DNA of 64,000 bases, taken from Hondaea fermentalgiana (Eukaryota > Sar > Bigyra > Thraustochytrida > Thraustochytriidae). A program made the translations under genes and the position numbers. The notes under the pieces were generated by a model. That model had not been told where the DNA came from. It was given only the letters and a program-made list of their open reading frames with translations, and did no database searches. The stretch is from contig NPFB01000001.1 in assembly GCA_014084085.1 (NCBI GenBank), forward strand, positions 320,277 through 384,276. Direction: 5' to 3'. Shown piece after piece: positions 10,398 through 20,798 of the stretch (position 1 is the stretch's first letter; each line of letters opens with the position of its first letter).

Positions 10398-11100
10398 GCA
10401 ACTCTATCTCAAGGCAAGCACGGGCGGCCGGCCGGCCGGCCGAGCGAGCTGGCGAGCGAGCGCTGTTCGTGCGCGGACGTTCGTGCTCGCCCGAGCGCTC
10501 TCTCTTGTCGCCAGCTCCGATCTCGTACGCCGACGCTGTCTCTGGGTCGGCGGCGTTCACCGGACGCCGGAGAGAGAACCACGGCGAAAGAGAAAGAGGG
10601 TCTCGGCGCGCTCGCCACAGGACCCCGAGTCTCGCTGCTCGCCGCGCGCGCGAGGCGAGCTGGCTTGGTCTCCGACGTGCAGGAGACCAAACACGAGTTT
10701 GTCTCCTCTCCTATACACACGCAGCCGCGTGGTTCTCGATGTTGACATTGAAGTTTACGTTTTCTTTTCGCGCCGAGCTTGGTCGATCAATCAATGAATC
10801 AATCGATCCAGCGATTGATCAATCGATCGATTCAGCCAGCAGGCCTTCAATCGCTCTTATAAAAATTGGAAAAGAAACGCTGGCTACGCCAAAAAGGCTC
10901 GTCCGACGGCTCGTCTGATGTCTCCAGCTGGCAGCGACTGGCAGAGTGTTTTTTTCTTCTTCGAGCCTCTTCAAGCTCATACCGCGTCTTCAAGACAAGC
11001 CAAATAGGATCGATTGAACCTGGGGTCAACCAAATCCCAGACGCACGACAAGATCTCGTGCGCAAGCTCCAAAGGAGAGAAGACTCGCGAGGAAACGGAG
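10398..11100. promoter_or_regulatory. Divergent intergenic region with GATCAATC repeats
   Basis: Shared 5' flank of the DUF707 gene (-) and the CoA-transferase gene (+). The left half is GC-rich with GGCCGGCC and GAGCGAGC runs. Positions 10783-10843 hold a cluster of GATCAATC/GATTGATC direct and inverted copies. No gene is visible. A role as a bidirectional promoter follows from position only. Confidence 0.45.
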
Positions 11101-12435
11101 ATGGCGACGGCAACGGCGACGCGCAGACTCTTGGGAGGCCTTGTGGTCGTGTCGCTCGAGCAAGCGGTGGCGGCGCCGTTCTGCACGAGCAAGCTGGCGG
11201 ACCAGGGCGCGAGGGTCATCAAGGTCGAACGAAGGCCCGCGGGAGACTTTGCGCGGCAGTACGACCGTAACGCGTCGGGGGCGAGCAGCTACTTTGCGTG
11301 GCTGAACCGTGGCAAGGAGTCCTTCACGGCGGATATCAAAGCCGACGGCGACCGCGAAGCGCTGCAAAAGCTCATCACCAACAAGGCCGACGTCTTTGTG
11401 CAAAACTTGGCGCCCGGCGCTGCAGAGCGCGCAGGTTTTGGCAGCGAGTACCTGCGCGAACTCAACCCTCGGCTCATTACACTCGATATTTCCGGATACG
11501 GCGACGAGGGTCCGCGCAGCTCCTACAAGGCGTATGATCTTCTTGTCGCCGCCGAGGCTGGTCTCTGCGATGGTACGTGAAAAAAGAAAGTTTAGGACGG
11601 AGGCTGCGGCGACCGACGGACTGAAGCGATAACGAAGAGGGGAAGAGGAAAGGGGAAAGAGATGTCCAAAAGGTGGTGGGAGATGGACACTCGAGTTTGC
11701 AATGCAAAAGTACTGACGGTTCACATTGCGATTGGGAATTTTTCTTTTCGGAACACAGTGACGGGTTCGCCCGAGGAACCCGGGCGCGTGGGGGTTAGTA
11801 TTTGCGATATTACGACGGGGATGAACGGTTACGCAGCTATTCTTCAGGGCCTGTACGAGCGGGAACGCACGGGCAAAGGATCGGGCTACAAAGTTTCAAT
11901 GTTCGACACCATGGCAGAGATCATGAATGTCCCCTTTATTCAAACAAAGTACAGTGACAATGTGGTGAAACGCGTGGGCCTCAAGCATCCCAGCATTGCA
12001 CCTTATGGCGCGTTCACGGCGATGGACGAGCGCAAGATCCTCATTTCAATTCAGAACGAGCGCGAATGGGTTAACCTGTGCGCCAAGGTGCTCGGTGACG
12101 CTGCGTTGGCGACGGACTCGAGGTTTTCGACGGCAACGGACCGTGTGGTCAACCGGCCAGCGCTCGACGCCATCGTACAGGAAGCCTTTGGCAAACAAAA
12201 GGCTGACGACCTGACTGCGCTTTTGCTCTCGGCGGGCATTGCGTTTGGGGAACTCAATTCTGTCAAGGGTCTTGTAGAGCATCCGCAGTTGCGGACAGTC
12301 GAGTACAAGACAGAGCAGGGGAAAAGCATTGAGGTTCCGGCCCCGGCAGTGCAGCCGTCGCCACCATCGCTTCGCGATGTTCCTCGGCTTGGTGAGCATG
12401 ATGAGATCATTCGCGAGGAGATTAGCCAATTGTAG
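11101..12435 (+). CDS. CaiB/BaiF family (class III) CoA-transferase, two exons
   Basis: Exon 1 is 11101-11572 and exon 2 is 11759-12435. The 186-bp intron begins GTACGTGA and ends ACACAG. Splicing joins ..GLCD to VTGSPEEPGRVGVSI.. in phase 1 and gives 382 residues, a normal family length. Family hallmarks are the N-terminal LADQGARVIKVE strand, the DISGYGDEGP segment, and AYDLLVAAEAGL, whose Asp146 matches the catalytic aspartate that forms the acyl anhydride. The T-G-S-P-E-E-P-G..VG..I.DI motif follows directly across the splice junction, confirming it. These enzymes move CoA between carboxylic acids; the family also includes alpha-methylacyl-CoA racemase. The substrates cannot be read from sequence. 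No clear organelle-targeting peptide is visible from this start, though an in-frame Met at 11014 would add 29 residues. Confidence 0.9.
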
Positions 12436-12516
12436 AAGTTCGTTTGCATGACTCATTCGCGACTGCAGATGAGAGTAGGGGATAAACAAGAAAATAAGAA
12501 GAGAGCTCCTGGATGT

Positions 12517-13320
12517 TCACTCGTTGTCTCGGTCTGCCTTCACTTTTGCGCGAAAAGCGTCTTGGGCCTCGCGCCATGCCTTTGCGAATGCCTGTCCGCC
12601 GCCGCTGCCCGTGCTTTGCGCGATTTCGTTGAGGTCGACATCCTTCTCGTCGCCGCCCTCAAAGGCGCGAGACCACCAGATGGTCCGCAAAAGATTGGAC
12701 CCCGTAAACTTTGTCAGACTGATGCTCACGCATCGTGCGAATTCATCGTTTTCCGGACGCATTGACGGCGGGAGGTCTTGAAGCTCCCAGTCCATGTCGA
12801 GGTCTTGGTCCTCGTTCTTTTTGCTGCTAGCGAGAGGCGCGGGTTGACGCGGGGCAGCGCCCCAGACATCACCTGCGAGCTTGCGACAGCAGAGACTTTT
12901 GCTGCAATAGCGAACACGTAGCTCGCCGTTCGGCGAGAGCGAGACGGCAACGTCTTTGGCGCGCGCCCCGGCGGGCAGAAAGAGGTGAATATGAACGTGG
13001 CGCTCGTCCTGGGCCCAGGCAAAGGTGACTTCGCGAGCGCCGTTCTTCGTAAGAGCTTGCGTTGCTCGCGTCGTTGAAGCAGCAGCACGGCTAGGCGCAG
13101 CTTGGTTGGCAGCCGTGGTTTGGTTGGAGGTGGTGGCGCCATGGATGCTCAGAACGGGTTCGTGGCCTGCGTTTTCAATGGTGACTGACGACGGGCCTTG
13201 AAGCCTTGTGACGCGCGGGGCGGCGCCATTTGCGGGATACGATGATGCGTTGCCGCCGCCGCCGTCGTCGCTGTCATCGCTGTCGAGCTCGAGCTTGTCC
13301 CACTTTGAGTAGTCAACCAT
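12517..13320 (-). CDS. CS-domain (p23/NudC-like) protein
   Basis: The frame opens at 13461, but I choose the Met at 13320, giving 267 residues starting MVDYSKWDKLELDSDDSDD, a start typical of Hsp90 co-chaperone-type proteins. After a low-complexity Ala/Thr linker comes a CS domain: REVTFAWAQDERHVHIHLFLP (strands 1-2), AKDVAVSLSPNGELRVRY, then, after an inserted loop, MDWELQD, CVSISLTKF, and the closing WWSRAF..GDEKDVDLNEI. The last element resembles the WW and acidic-Asp ending of NudC and p23 family members. The C-terminal helix is charged. The likely role is a cytosolic chaperone partner. The stop lies only 81 bp from the CoA-transferase stop, so the genes are tail-to-tail. Confidence 0.8.
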   Translation of the reverse strand: MVDYSKWDKLELDSDDSDDGGGGNASSYPANGAAPRVTRLQGPSSVTIENAGHEPVLSIHGATTSNQTTAANQAAPSRAAASTTRATQALTKNGAREVTFAWAQDERHVHIHLFLPAGARAKDVAVSLSPNGELRVRYCSKSLCCRKLAGDVWGAAPRQPAPLASSKKNEDQDLDMDWELQDLPPSMRPENDEFARCVSISLTKFTGSNLLRTIWWSRAFEGGDEKDVDLNEIAQSTGSGGGQAFAKAWREAQDAFRAKVKADRDNE

Positions 13321-13983
13321 TTTCTCTTTTGGCTTCGTCCCTATTCTGCTTGCTGCTGCTGCCGCCTTTATCAGCTGTGTTTGAGGTGCAAGAAGGCGAG
13401 CACGGTATAGTTGGACATCTCCGGCAACGCGCGCCAGAGAACACAAATGTTGAGCGATCATGGTCGCAGAGCTTGTGAAAGACTGGCAAGCACGGAAGAG
13501 GGTGAGTCATAGCCTTACATTTTTAGAAAGCTCAAATTGAAGAAAGGGACGCTTTCCAAAACCAGGGTGATCCACCCAAAGCTGTTGCTCACTACGTGTA
13601 TTTGTTTTTATTGTGTTATCCGTAGTGCATCGTACAATACGGGAGGAATAGATAAGAGGGTTGCGAGGCTTGTTGTCAGCGTTGAGAACAAAAACCTGCA
13701 ATAGAGACGAACAAACTTTAAGAAGAAGGCCGGATGGGATAGGTGGTGTGTATGTGTGAGATATTGAAACAGAGTCTTTTCTATCAGTGTGTCGCGGTTT
13801 TGTGTTTGGCTGGGTTGGTTGGTTGATTGGTTGGTGGAATGGATGAATGTATGTGTACATACTAGATGGACCACGTCTTGTAGATATCAGCTGGTAGACA
13901 GGCAGACAGACAGGCTTCGACGGGCCCAACGACCAACTCACCCAACTAGCAATTCACCTGTCTTTCGATCCGTCGGCTTTGCA
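13321..13983. other. Intergenic region, no gene seen
   Basis: About 660 bp between two minus-strand genes. It has GTTGGTTGGTTGATTGGTTGG-like repeats around 13811-13835 and a few short open frames with no family resemblance. It contains the 5' flank of the CS-domain gene and the 3' flank of the next gene. Confidence 0.55.
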
Positions 13984-14730
13984 TTAGACACTGCCAAGGA
14001 TGCTGTTATCGGCAATAACGTGCTCCTCAGCGCCTGCGACGGGAATGTTGAGCTTGCGGCAAGCCTCGAGGAAGGCGTTCGTGTCGCGAAGCACGAATCG
14101 GGTGTGCGAATCGCAGAGGCTGCTGCAGCTCCAGCCCTTTTGCCGGAGCTCGACGCAATAGAGGGCCGCATCGCCGCCTTCGACATCGGACGCCATGGAA
14201 AAGTTGCCAATGAAAAAGGACTGCAGTTTGCTGAGACGCATGATCCGCACCGTGGTTGTCTCCGACCGAAAGTTGCTGACGTGAAAGATGGAGAGGACAC
14301 CGCCCATTCGGATGCGCAGAGACGGCTGCTCCGCAGAGGTGAGGTCGAGCTCGAGATCTGGCGGGAATTTGATGACCAGAATACCCATGAGGCAGTCGAA
14401 GGCAAAGATGAAGGCGCACAGGAGCGGCAGGGACGAGAAGACGCGTCGCATCATGGTGGTTCCGTCCTCTGGCCGAAGAGCGCCCGTGGCGACAAAGATG
14501 ACATCCTCGAGAAAGACGAGGACAAGGCCGACGATGACGCCGACAATGCTCGAGACCAGGAGACCAGCCACTGTCTGCCGCAAGTTGCCCAGCAAGAAGG
14601 GGAACTTGGTCACGCCGGCATTGTTCACTCTGGGCTCCTCCGCCGCCGCGCAGGCGCTGCCGGCCGCAGCAGCACCCGTTGTTTCGAGCAGGCCTTTCCT
14701 CGCCTCCTCGTCCGCTCTACCAAGATCCAT
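13984..14730 (-). CDS. Small two-TM protein, possible bacterial-PH-like cytosolic domain
   Basis: I start at the Met at 14730 (MDLGRADEEARKGLLE..), giving 248 residues; the further upstream open frame to 15060 is repeat-derived. Hydrophobic segments lie at about 52-75 (TVAGLLVSSIVGVIVGLVLVF) and 100-121. The remaining 125 residues alternate short beta strands and end with a helix of the form RDTNAFLEACRKLNIP. A final helix after strands, ending in a hydrophobic-Pro motif, recalls bacterial-PH-type domains that follow paired membrane spans. This is structural inference and I recognise no orthologue. A (GCGT)n tract begins 24 bp upstream of the start codon. Confidence 0.7.
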   Translation of the reverse strand: MDLGRADEEARKGLLETTGAAAAGSACAAAEEPRVNNAGVTKFPFLLGNLRQTVAGLLVSSIVGVIVGLVLVFLEDVIFVATGALRPEDGTTMMRRVFSSLPLLCAFIFAFDCLMGILVIKFPPDLELDLTSAEQPSLRIRMGGVLSIFHVSNFRSETTTVRIMRLSKLQSFFIGNFSMASDVEGGDAALYCVELRQKGWSCSSLCDSHTRFVLRDTNAFLEACRKLNIPVAGAEEHVIADNSILGSV

Positions 14731-14752
14731 CGTCCCTTTCTCCTTTGCGAGC

Positions 14753-14753
<1 letters not shown>

Positions 14754-14782
<29 letters not shown>
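14754..14782. repeat. (GCGT)n tract immediately 5' of a start codon
   Basis: About seven copies of the tetranucleotide, ending 24 bp upstream of the Met at 14730 on the minus strand. It probably lies in the 5' UTR or core promoter. Confidence 0.85.
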
Positions 14783-14783
<1 letters not shown>

Positions 14784-15768
14784 AACGGCCGACCGATCGA
14801 GCGACGCGAGGCACGAGTTGCAGACTGTCCCGGGTGCACGGGAGGGGAGTCCTGCCTGCCTTGTGCACGAGGTTGCGAGTTTGACGTTGCTCGCGCTCCG
14901 AGTCCTGAGCGGCCGTTCTTTCCTTTTTCTTTTCTTTTTCTTTCTTTCTTTCATTGCCTCCTTCTGTGTTTGTGCATAAGTAGACGCGGTATGGTTGGCA
15001 GCAGTTGGGCTTCTCCAGGCAGCGGAAGCAAACGCACCCCTGAGTTGGAAGCGGAGGCAAGCTGGAGCTGCGGTCAGCCAGCTAGCTGCAGCTGCAGCAT
15101 CGTCCACTTTCGCCACTCGCAGCAGCTCAGTCGCGCAACGTCCCCGTTCTTCTTGAAGTTCCCGCGCCGGGCTGCCTCCCTCTTTCGGGGCCTTGACTGT
15201 GAATGGACAGAGAGGAAAGAAAAGAAAGAAGAAATCAAGAAATGAAGAAAGGGGGAAAGAGGGAATCGCGGTGCCCCCCGCCCCCCCCCGGTTCGCGCAA
15301 GTCACGGGCCCGCCCGAAGGTATCTGCGGGGAGAGTGGAGGGAATGGTGTGGGTTCGCAAGCCTAGCCGCGGCATAGTCGGTCCTACGCCGCGTCGTGCT
15401 CTGTGGGAGAGGTTTGATTTGGGTCAAACTTTGGAGGAGCTCCGCACCGCTGCCGCCGCCGCCATCTGGCTGATCTGCGCCATTCATATCCCTGTCGCCG
15501 GTCTGCTCCGCAGGCTGCGCTGGCCCAGCCGCCGTGTCTGCCTGCCGGCGGCGTGACGGCGAGTTCTTTCGCGAGGCGCAGGCGGCCTGCAGTGGTGAGC
15601 GAAGATATCGACTAGACGGACTCACAAATAAATAGACGCACAGACACGGAGACAAATGCGAGGCGCTGGTAGTTAAGGTCGTGGGACAGGTAGTTAGCCC
15701 CGCGCCGAGTCAACTTGCGCTTACTGTTAGTCCAAGGCGAGTTGCAGCCCGAACATCGCTAGAAAAGC

Positions 15769-15811
15769 ACAGCAAAGCAAAGCAAAGCGAAGCAAAGCAA
15801 AGCAAAGCAAG
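15769..15811. repeat. (GCAAA)n microsatellite
   Basis: About eight pentanucleotide units with one GCGAA variant. Confidence 0.9.
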
Positions 15812-16323
15812 ACTTGGCGCAGCGCAGGCAGCGAGGGACTCAGAGGCAGCGAGGGACCCAATCCAGTCCGGGCGATGGATCGATCGATCGACCCACTGCG
15901 ACCGGCAGTTGGCTTAAAATGATCCATCGACCGCTCCAATCACGCGGCCGCCGTTCGCGTCCCGCGGGCGGGTCAACTTTATGGCTTCAGACACTGCTGG
16001 CTAGTGGTTTCTGCGCTGCCTTGTAGTACGGCAGGCGTTGCGTGTGTAGGACGAAGGGCGAGGAGGGGGAGTGTGGGCAAAGGGGGAGGCAGAAAGAAAG
16101 TCGGCGTGCGCGAGCTGAAAGCGGCGGGGCAAGGGAGAAAGCAGCGACAGGCAACGAACGGAGGAGGGCCCTGGGATAGATTGCATCGCAGCGCGCTGCA
16201 TCGCATTGCATTGCATTGCATCGCGTGGGGCGAAAGAGAGCGAGGAGGCAGCTTGGTGGCTGAGCTAGCCTTGGACCGTCGCACCTTGGTTGATGTCAAG
16301 GTGGATGGATGGACGGGGTGGTG

Positions 16324-16358
16324 CGGATGGATGGATGGATGGATGGATGGATGGATGG
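16324..16358. repeat. (GGAT)n microsatellite
   Basis: About eight consecutive GGAT units, preceded by a shorter imperfect run at 16301-16313. Confidence 0.9.
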
Positions 16359-16762
16359 CCGCGGAGCGTGGATGTGAACTTGTGGTTGTGTAGAGTATGA
16401 TGCTGCTGCGGCCGCCTGGTCAGCGGCACTGGCGGGCTGACTCGCTGCCGACACGAACGCAGCGGCGGCGCTGAGTGGGGCGGCGCGAGAAGAAGAGCCA
16501 GGTTAGGTTGAACGCAGGCGCCGGGTCGCGGCGAGTCGGAGCGGATCGACTTCGAGTCGGGCCGGGCCGGCCACATGGCCGCGCGCCTGCATTGCAGCAG
16601 CAGCAGCAGTGGCAGCTGGATGGGATGTGAGACTCACCGTCATGCGGGCTGGAAGCGCGCGACCAAAAAGATCGAGTCGGCCGCGAGGCGCGAGCACGAG
16701 TTCCCCTCGCTCCTCGGGCGACGCGTTCGCGGCGGTGGCGGGAGCGGTCGCGACAACGGTCT

Positions 16763-16848
16763 CGGGCACGGGCACGGGCACGGGCACGGGCACTTGCATG
16801 CGATGCGATGAGATGCGATGCGATGCGATGCGATGCGATGCGATGCGA
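16763..16848. repeat. (GGGCAC)n followed by (GCGAT)n
   Basis: Five hexanucleotide units at 16763-16792 are followed at once by about ten pentanucleotide units at 16797-16848, a compound satellite. Confidence 0.9.
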
Positions 16849-17754
16849 GCCCGGCCGGCTCGCCGGTCGCTGTCGCGTGCCAAAGTAGCGGCGCGGGTTT
16901 AGCGTAGGCGCGGCCTAGAGAGGCATACGTCGTCGGTCCGGTCCAGCACGGCCGCGCATATTCGGAGGAGAAAGAAAGAAAGATAGAACCAAGCGCGCGA
17001 AGCCCAAGGACAGCGAGGCCCAGCTCCTCCCTGCTCCACTCGCGCGCGCTCTCGCACCGGCCTGACCGGCAGCGCCAGAGCAGGCGAGGATCGCGCCGCG
17101 ATGGCGGCGAGGCTCGGGGCGCGCGGCCGCGTGCAGCCTGCAGCCTGCTCGCAGATGCAGAGCAGTGCAGGAGAAGGTCTTTCGTCACTTCCTTCCTTTC
17201 TTTTTCCATTATTTTTTTCTTCTTCTCCGCCTCGCGGTCTTGTATGTGGATGTCATATATGAAGGTTAGTCGCGGTACGGAACAAGACCCAGTGGCAACA
17301 CCTGGGAAACAAATAAAGCAAGGTTTATTACGGGCCATGGCGCCATCGGCCATAACTTGTACAGGGCAAGTGGCGGCGCGGGGCTGCGCGAAAGGACTTG
17401 GGGAGGAGAGGAGAGGCAGCCAGGAGCGCTTCTGGTTCTCTACGCGGCCGTCACCAAGACGCGGAGAATACAAAAGCTGCTGCTGCAGCGGAGCGAGGCT
17501 CTCCTACGCTTCGTCGCGGACCCAGCAAGGCTCCCCTTGGAACCCGCATCGAGGCCCGAACCCGTACCTGACCATGGTGTGACTACTGCGCACTAGACAT
17601 GAAACTGTACGGCGTGACAAAATGTTCCGCAACCCAAAATAGCAGGCGAAAAAAAAAAAGAAAAAAAAAGAAAAAAAGGCCCGGGCGATGGTAAGTCAAC
17701 GGCCACCTTGCTTGCTTGTTCGTGTCAATCGTGAAGGCAGAGCCCAGTTCTGCC

Positions 17755-17800
17755 TGCCTGCGTGCGTGCCTGCGTGCTTGCGTGCGTGCCCGTCGTGCCG
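17755..17800. repeat. Imperfect (GCGT/GCCT)n tract 5' of BBS7
   Basis: An imperfect tetranucleotide run ending about 55 bp upstream of the BBS7 start codon, similar to tracts at 14754 and 23055. Confidence 0.8.
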
Positions 17801-17854
17801 TGCCTGCGTGCTCTGTCTGCGCACGCGCCGCGCGCGAAACTAGTCGAGCGCACC

Positions 17855-20287
17855 ATGGAGCTCAGTAGGAGCGACCTCGCCACCGTGGGACCCGTCTCGG
17901 GCGTGGACACGCTCAAAGTCCTGCCGTTCGGGAGCAAAAGCCGGAGGCAAAAGGTCGTCGTCGGCGACAACGCGGGCTTCGTGACCTGCCTGCAGTCCAA
18001 ACGCGGAGAAACAACGGCCGTCTACAAAACGAGAGTGGCAGACGGCGGGAATGCCATCGCGGCACTCGCGCTCGCTCCCAAAGGCGACACCGTCTTCGCC
18101 GCCGAAGGTCGAAACGTCCATGGGCTAAACCGCAAGGGCAAGGTCGCCCAAAGGTTCGAGACCAAACTCTCTGAGGCAATGCAGTGCCTCGTCGCCGGCG
18201 ATGATGACACCTTTTGGGCCAGCGGCGACCACACCTATACCGCCTTTCAGCGCGAACGCGAGCTCGACTACATGAGCTTTGGAGATGCCGTCACGAGCCT
18301 CGCCGTCGCTGCACCCAACAACAACGGCGAACATACTGCTCTTGTCGGCGGACAAGGCCACCAGATTCGAGCCGTCCGTCGCGGCAACATCGGCGCCACG
18401 CTCGCCACGACAGGGGCGCCCACTAGTCTCGAAGAATTGCACGCTCGCGATGGATCCGACAACCTCTTTGTTTACGGCACCTCCACCGGAAGTCTCGGCC
18501 TCTTGCAGGCCGACAACAAGGCTCAAAATCCCGAACTCCGACGTATTTGGGAATCCCAAGGCGACGGCGGCATCAACTGCATTGCCACCCACGACCTCAG
18601 CAAGGACGATGTGCCCGACATCATCGTTGGCCGCGATGACGGCCGCCTTCAGGTCTATAGGCTCCAAGAGGAAGGCAGCGGCTTGATGTCTTCCAACAGC
18701 GAGTCCAAGCACGCCCGCAGCGCGCCCGGTCTTGCTTCGCTGCAATTTGAGCGCTTCGTCGACGAAAGCGTCCGCTCTGTGCAAGCCGGTGTCGTCAGCA
18801 CGCCGGGCTTTGATGAGGTTGTTCTCTGCACATACTCGGGTAACATCATTAGCTTCAGCTCCGAGGCCCTCGACGCCGCCGAAGTTGGCGACAAGCAAGG
18901 AAGGACAAAGGCTGACATTGATGTTGAAGGTAGAACTGCGCAGCTCCGTAGCGACCTCAAGGCAGTTCAAAAGCAAATTGACGCCACGCGCGCCAAGTTG
19001 CTCAAGGTCAGCGGGAAGAATGACCTGCGCACCGAGCAGCGAGGCGGCATCAACTTTGAGCAGCTCCAGGTGAGCCAGCGCTTCGACTTGCTGCCCCGCA
19101 AAGGGTATCACGTTCTTGCTCTGCAAATGGCCGTGCCCATGTCGCTCGTCGTCTTGCACTCGGACCTTCCCATTCGTCTCCTCGACGCCGAGGAAGCTAC
19201 CGCCAGCGATGCTGGACGCGGCGCGCAGAGCATGGTCATTACGAAAACAGAGTCTGCCCAAGGCCTGCACGCCGTATTTCGCCCTCAGGAACCTTGCAAG
19301 CGTGTTGAAATTCGCATCGGGACCCTCGAGGGTCAGCATGGCCAACTCCGGGTCACCGTTGTTGCAGCCACCTCCCCGCCTCTAGGGCGCCAGCTCACAG
19401 TCGACGTCAAACCTCTCTCTCTGCATCAACGCTGCGATGTCATCGCAAATGTGGACCGCGTGCCTCTCAGCAACGTTAGCTTCTCGGGGTCTTTTTCCTT
19501 GCATCAAGCACACGACTGGATCCAATCTTGTCTACCGGATGTACCCGCCACCGTACCAAGCCTGAGTGAGACGTCAGACGCCGCGACCATGTCGTCGAGC
19601 CGTTCGGACAGTAATTGCAGCAACAGCAGCCAAAACAACAACAACAACAACAACAACAGCGAGGAGAAGGAGTCGAGCCCAGATGGAGGTAGCGCGTCCG
19701 ACCGCGGCATGCCTCAAGACGAGCCTCCCACTGCATCTCTGTACTATCGTAGCACACTCGTGGACAGCGTGCTCATCGTACGATACCGTAGTGGCCTCGT
19801 GAAAATCGAGTCCGACTCTGTGTCTGCAATCGCAATTGCGCGAGAAGTCATCACCGCAGAGGCCAACCGACGCAAAGCCAACGTCGCCATGCGCTTCAAT
19901 ATTAGACCAGACACGGTTCCATATTTTTTGCAACATCGACTCGACGCCAAGCTCGTCCAATTCTCTGCTCTCGCCAGCCGCGACCTTCTTGTTGATGCGC
20001 TGCGCGAAATTTGCAGCGATGCTGACGGGTCCGCAAATGGCGCTTTTCTGGCCCCCGAGCATCGAAGTCTCTTGGCCGCGCCCGGCGCTTCGGACGCTGC
20101 GCAACTCACACAAGCCAAGCTCACGCTTCAAGCGCTGCATGGCGTGGTCTCAGACCTGTATGTAGACGTGCAAAAGTTTGCCGGTCGCGATGTGCGCAGC
20201 CCGCACGTGCATGCCGCCTTGTCGCGTATCCTCGAGAATTATTCGCTCCAGGACCTCCGCGATTTTTTTGCTGGAGGCGCTGCGTAG
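17855..20287 (+). CDS. BBS7: Bardet-Biedl syndrome 7 protein homolog (BBSome subunit)
   Basis: Single-exon protein of 810 residues. I start at the Met at 17855 (MELSRSDLATVG), because upstream codons are (GCGT)-type repeat. The order follows animal BBS7. An N-terminal beta-propeller begins RQKVVVGDNAGFVTCLQSKRGE and includes LFVYGTSTGSLGLLQ, DIIVGRDDGRLQVY and DEVVLCTYSGNIISF. A short coiled coil follows (residues about 365-390), then a gamma-adaptin-ear-like beta domain with PLSLHQRCD and SGSFSLHQAHDWIQSCLPDVP, then the C-terminal helical platform domain. An Asn/Ser run interrupts the C-terminal half at about residue 590. The BBSome carries membrane cargo in and out of cilia, so the organism very probably makes flagellated cells. 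The only oddity is the Asn/Ser insertion. Confidence 0.95.
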   Translation: MELSRSDLATVGPVSGVDTLKVLPFGSKSRRQKVVVGDNAGFVTCLQSKRGETTAVYKTRVADGGNAIAALALAPKGDTVFAAEGRNVHGLNRKGKVAQRFETKLSEAMQCLVAGDDDTFWASGDHTYTAFQRERELDYMSFGDAVTSLAVAAPNNNGEHTALVGGQGHQIRAVRRGNIGATLATTGAPTSLEELHARDGSDNLFVYGTSTGSLGLLQADNKAQNPELRRIWESQGDGGINCIATHDLSKDDVPDIIVGRDDGRLQVYRLQEEGSGLMSSNSESKHARSAPGLASLQFERFVDESVRSVQAGVVSTPGFDEVVLCTYSGNIISFSSEALDAAEVGDKQGRTKADIDVEGRTAQLRSDLKAVQKQIDATRAKLLKVSGKNDLRTEQRGGINFEQLQVSQRFDLLPRKGYHVLALQMAVPMSLVVLHSDLPIRLLDAEEATASDAGRGAQSMVITKTESAQGLHAVFRPQEPCKRVEIRIGTLEGQHGQLRVTVVAATSPPLGRQLTVDVKPLSLHQRCDVIANVDRVPLSNVSFSGSFSLHQAHDWIQSCLPDVPATVPSLSETSDAATMSSSRSDSNCSNSSQNNNNNNNNSEEKESSPDGGSASDRGMPQDEPPTASLYYRSTLVDSVLIVRYRSGLVKIESDSVSAIAIAREVITAEANRRKANVAMRFNIRPDTVPYFLQHRLDAKLVQFSALASRDLLVDALREICSDADGSANGAFLAPEHRSLLAAPGASDAAQLTQAKLTLQALHGVVSDLYVDVQKFAGRDVRSPHVHAALSRILENYSLQDLRDFFAGGAA

Positions 20288-20798
20288 TTGCTATTGGTTC
20301 CATTACACGCAAGAACGCAAACGAAGAAGAAGAAGAGTAGTGTATTCTAGATGTGCGTAAGAAAAATAATCGTCGTAACCAACCACCAACGAAGTGAAGG
20401 TTTTATTGTCCAGTTGTGAACACAAGAGATATGCTTTGACTCACTCGCTCAAGGTCATTGCAAGCAGCGACAGCCAATGTATGGCAAGAACATCGTTCGA
20501 AGCGTAAGAATGACTTGAAAAGCAAGAACAAGGATGAGCTTTTATTTTTTTGGTCTTGCGTTTTTGTTTTCTCTGGGTTTCGTTCTCTCTGCAGCGACCC
20601 GTCGCAACTACTATTGATGTTGTCGGGTCCTATACTAAATTCATCTCGCCTCGATCGTGCTTGTGATGAGACCTGTTTTGCGTTTGCGGTCTGGACTGCT
20701 GGTCTTTTACCAAATAAAGCCAACGACAGACACGTCTGCCATTCCCCGAATGAGTTGCGAGTCTTGGCCATTTCGACTCACTTCGGGGCGTCTACGCA
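20288..20798. other. Convergent 3' intergenic region, no gene seen
   Basis: Lies between the stop codons of BBS7 (+) and RPB4 (-). It is AT-richer than the coding DNA, as expected for 3' flanks. Only short frames are present. Confidence 0.6.

Larger units (their letters stand above)
14783..17754. other. Three-kilobase microsatellite-rich intergenic region
   Basis: I see no gene. The stretch is a patchwork of short tandem repeats: TTTTCTTT at 14920-14950, (GCAAA)n at 15769-15811, (GCATT)n near 16200-16225, (GGAT)n at 16324-16358, (GGGCAC)n at 16763-16792, (GCGAT)n at 16797-16848, and A-rich runs at 17649-17677. Open frames here are repeat translations. The region ends in the 5' flank of the BBS7 gene. 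Confidence 0.65.

Noticed and set aside
10981..11040. tRNA-like GGTTCAATC sequence on the minus strand
   Set aside because: A T-loop-like motif is present, but no acceptor stem, D arm or anticodon arm can be formed around it.
16797..16848. Regular repeats considered as a CRISPR array
   Set aside because: The units are contiguous pentamers without spacers. Simple satellite in a eukaryote.
18125..19345. 406-codon minus-strand open frame
   Set aside because: Antisense shadow of BBS7, whose own frame matches the family along its full length.
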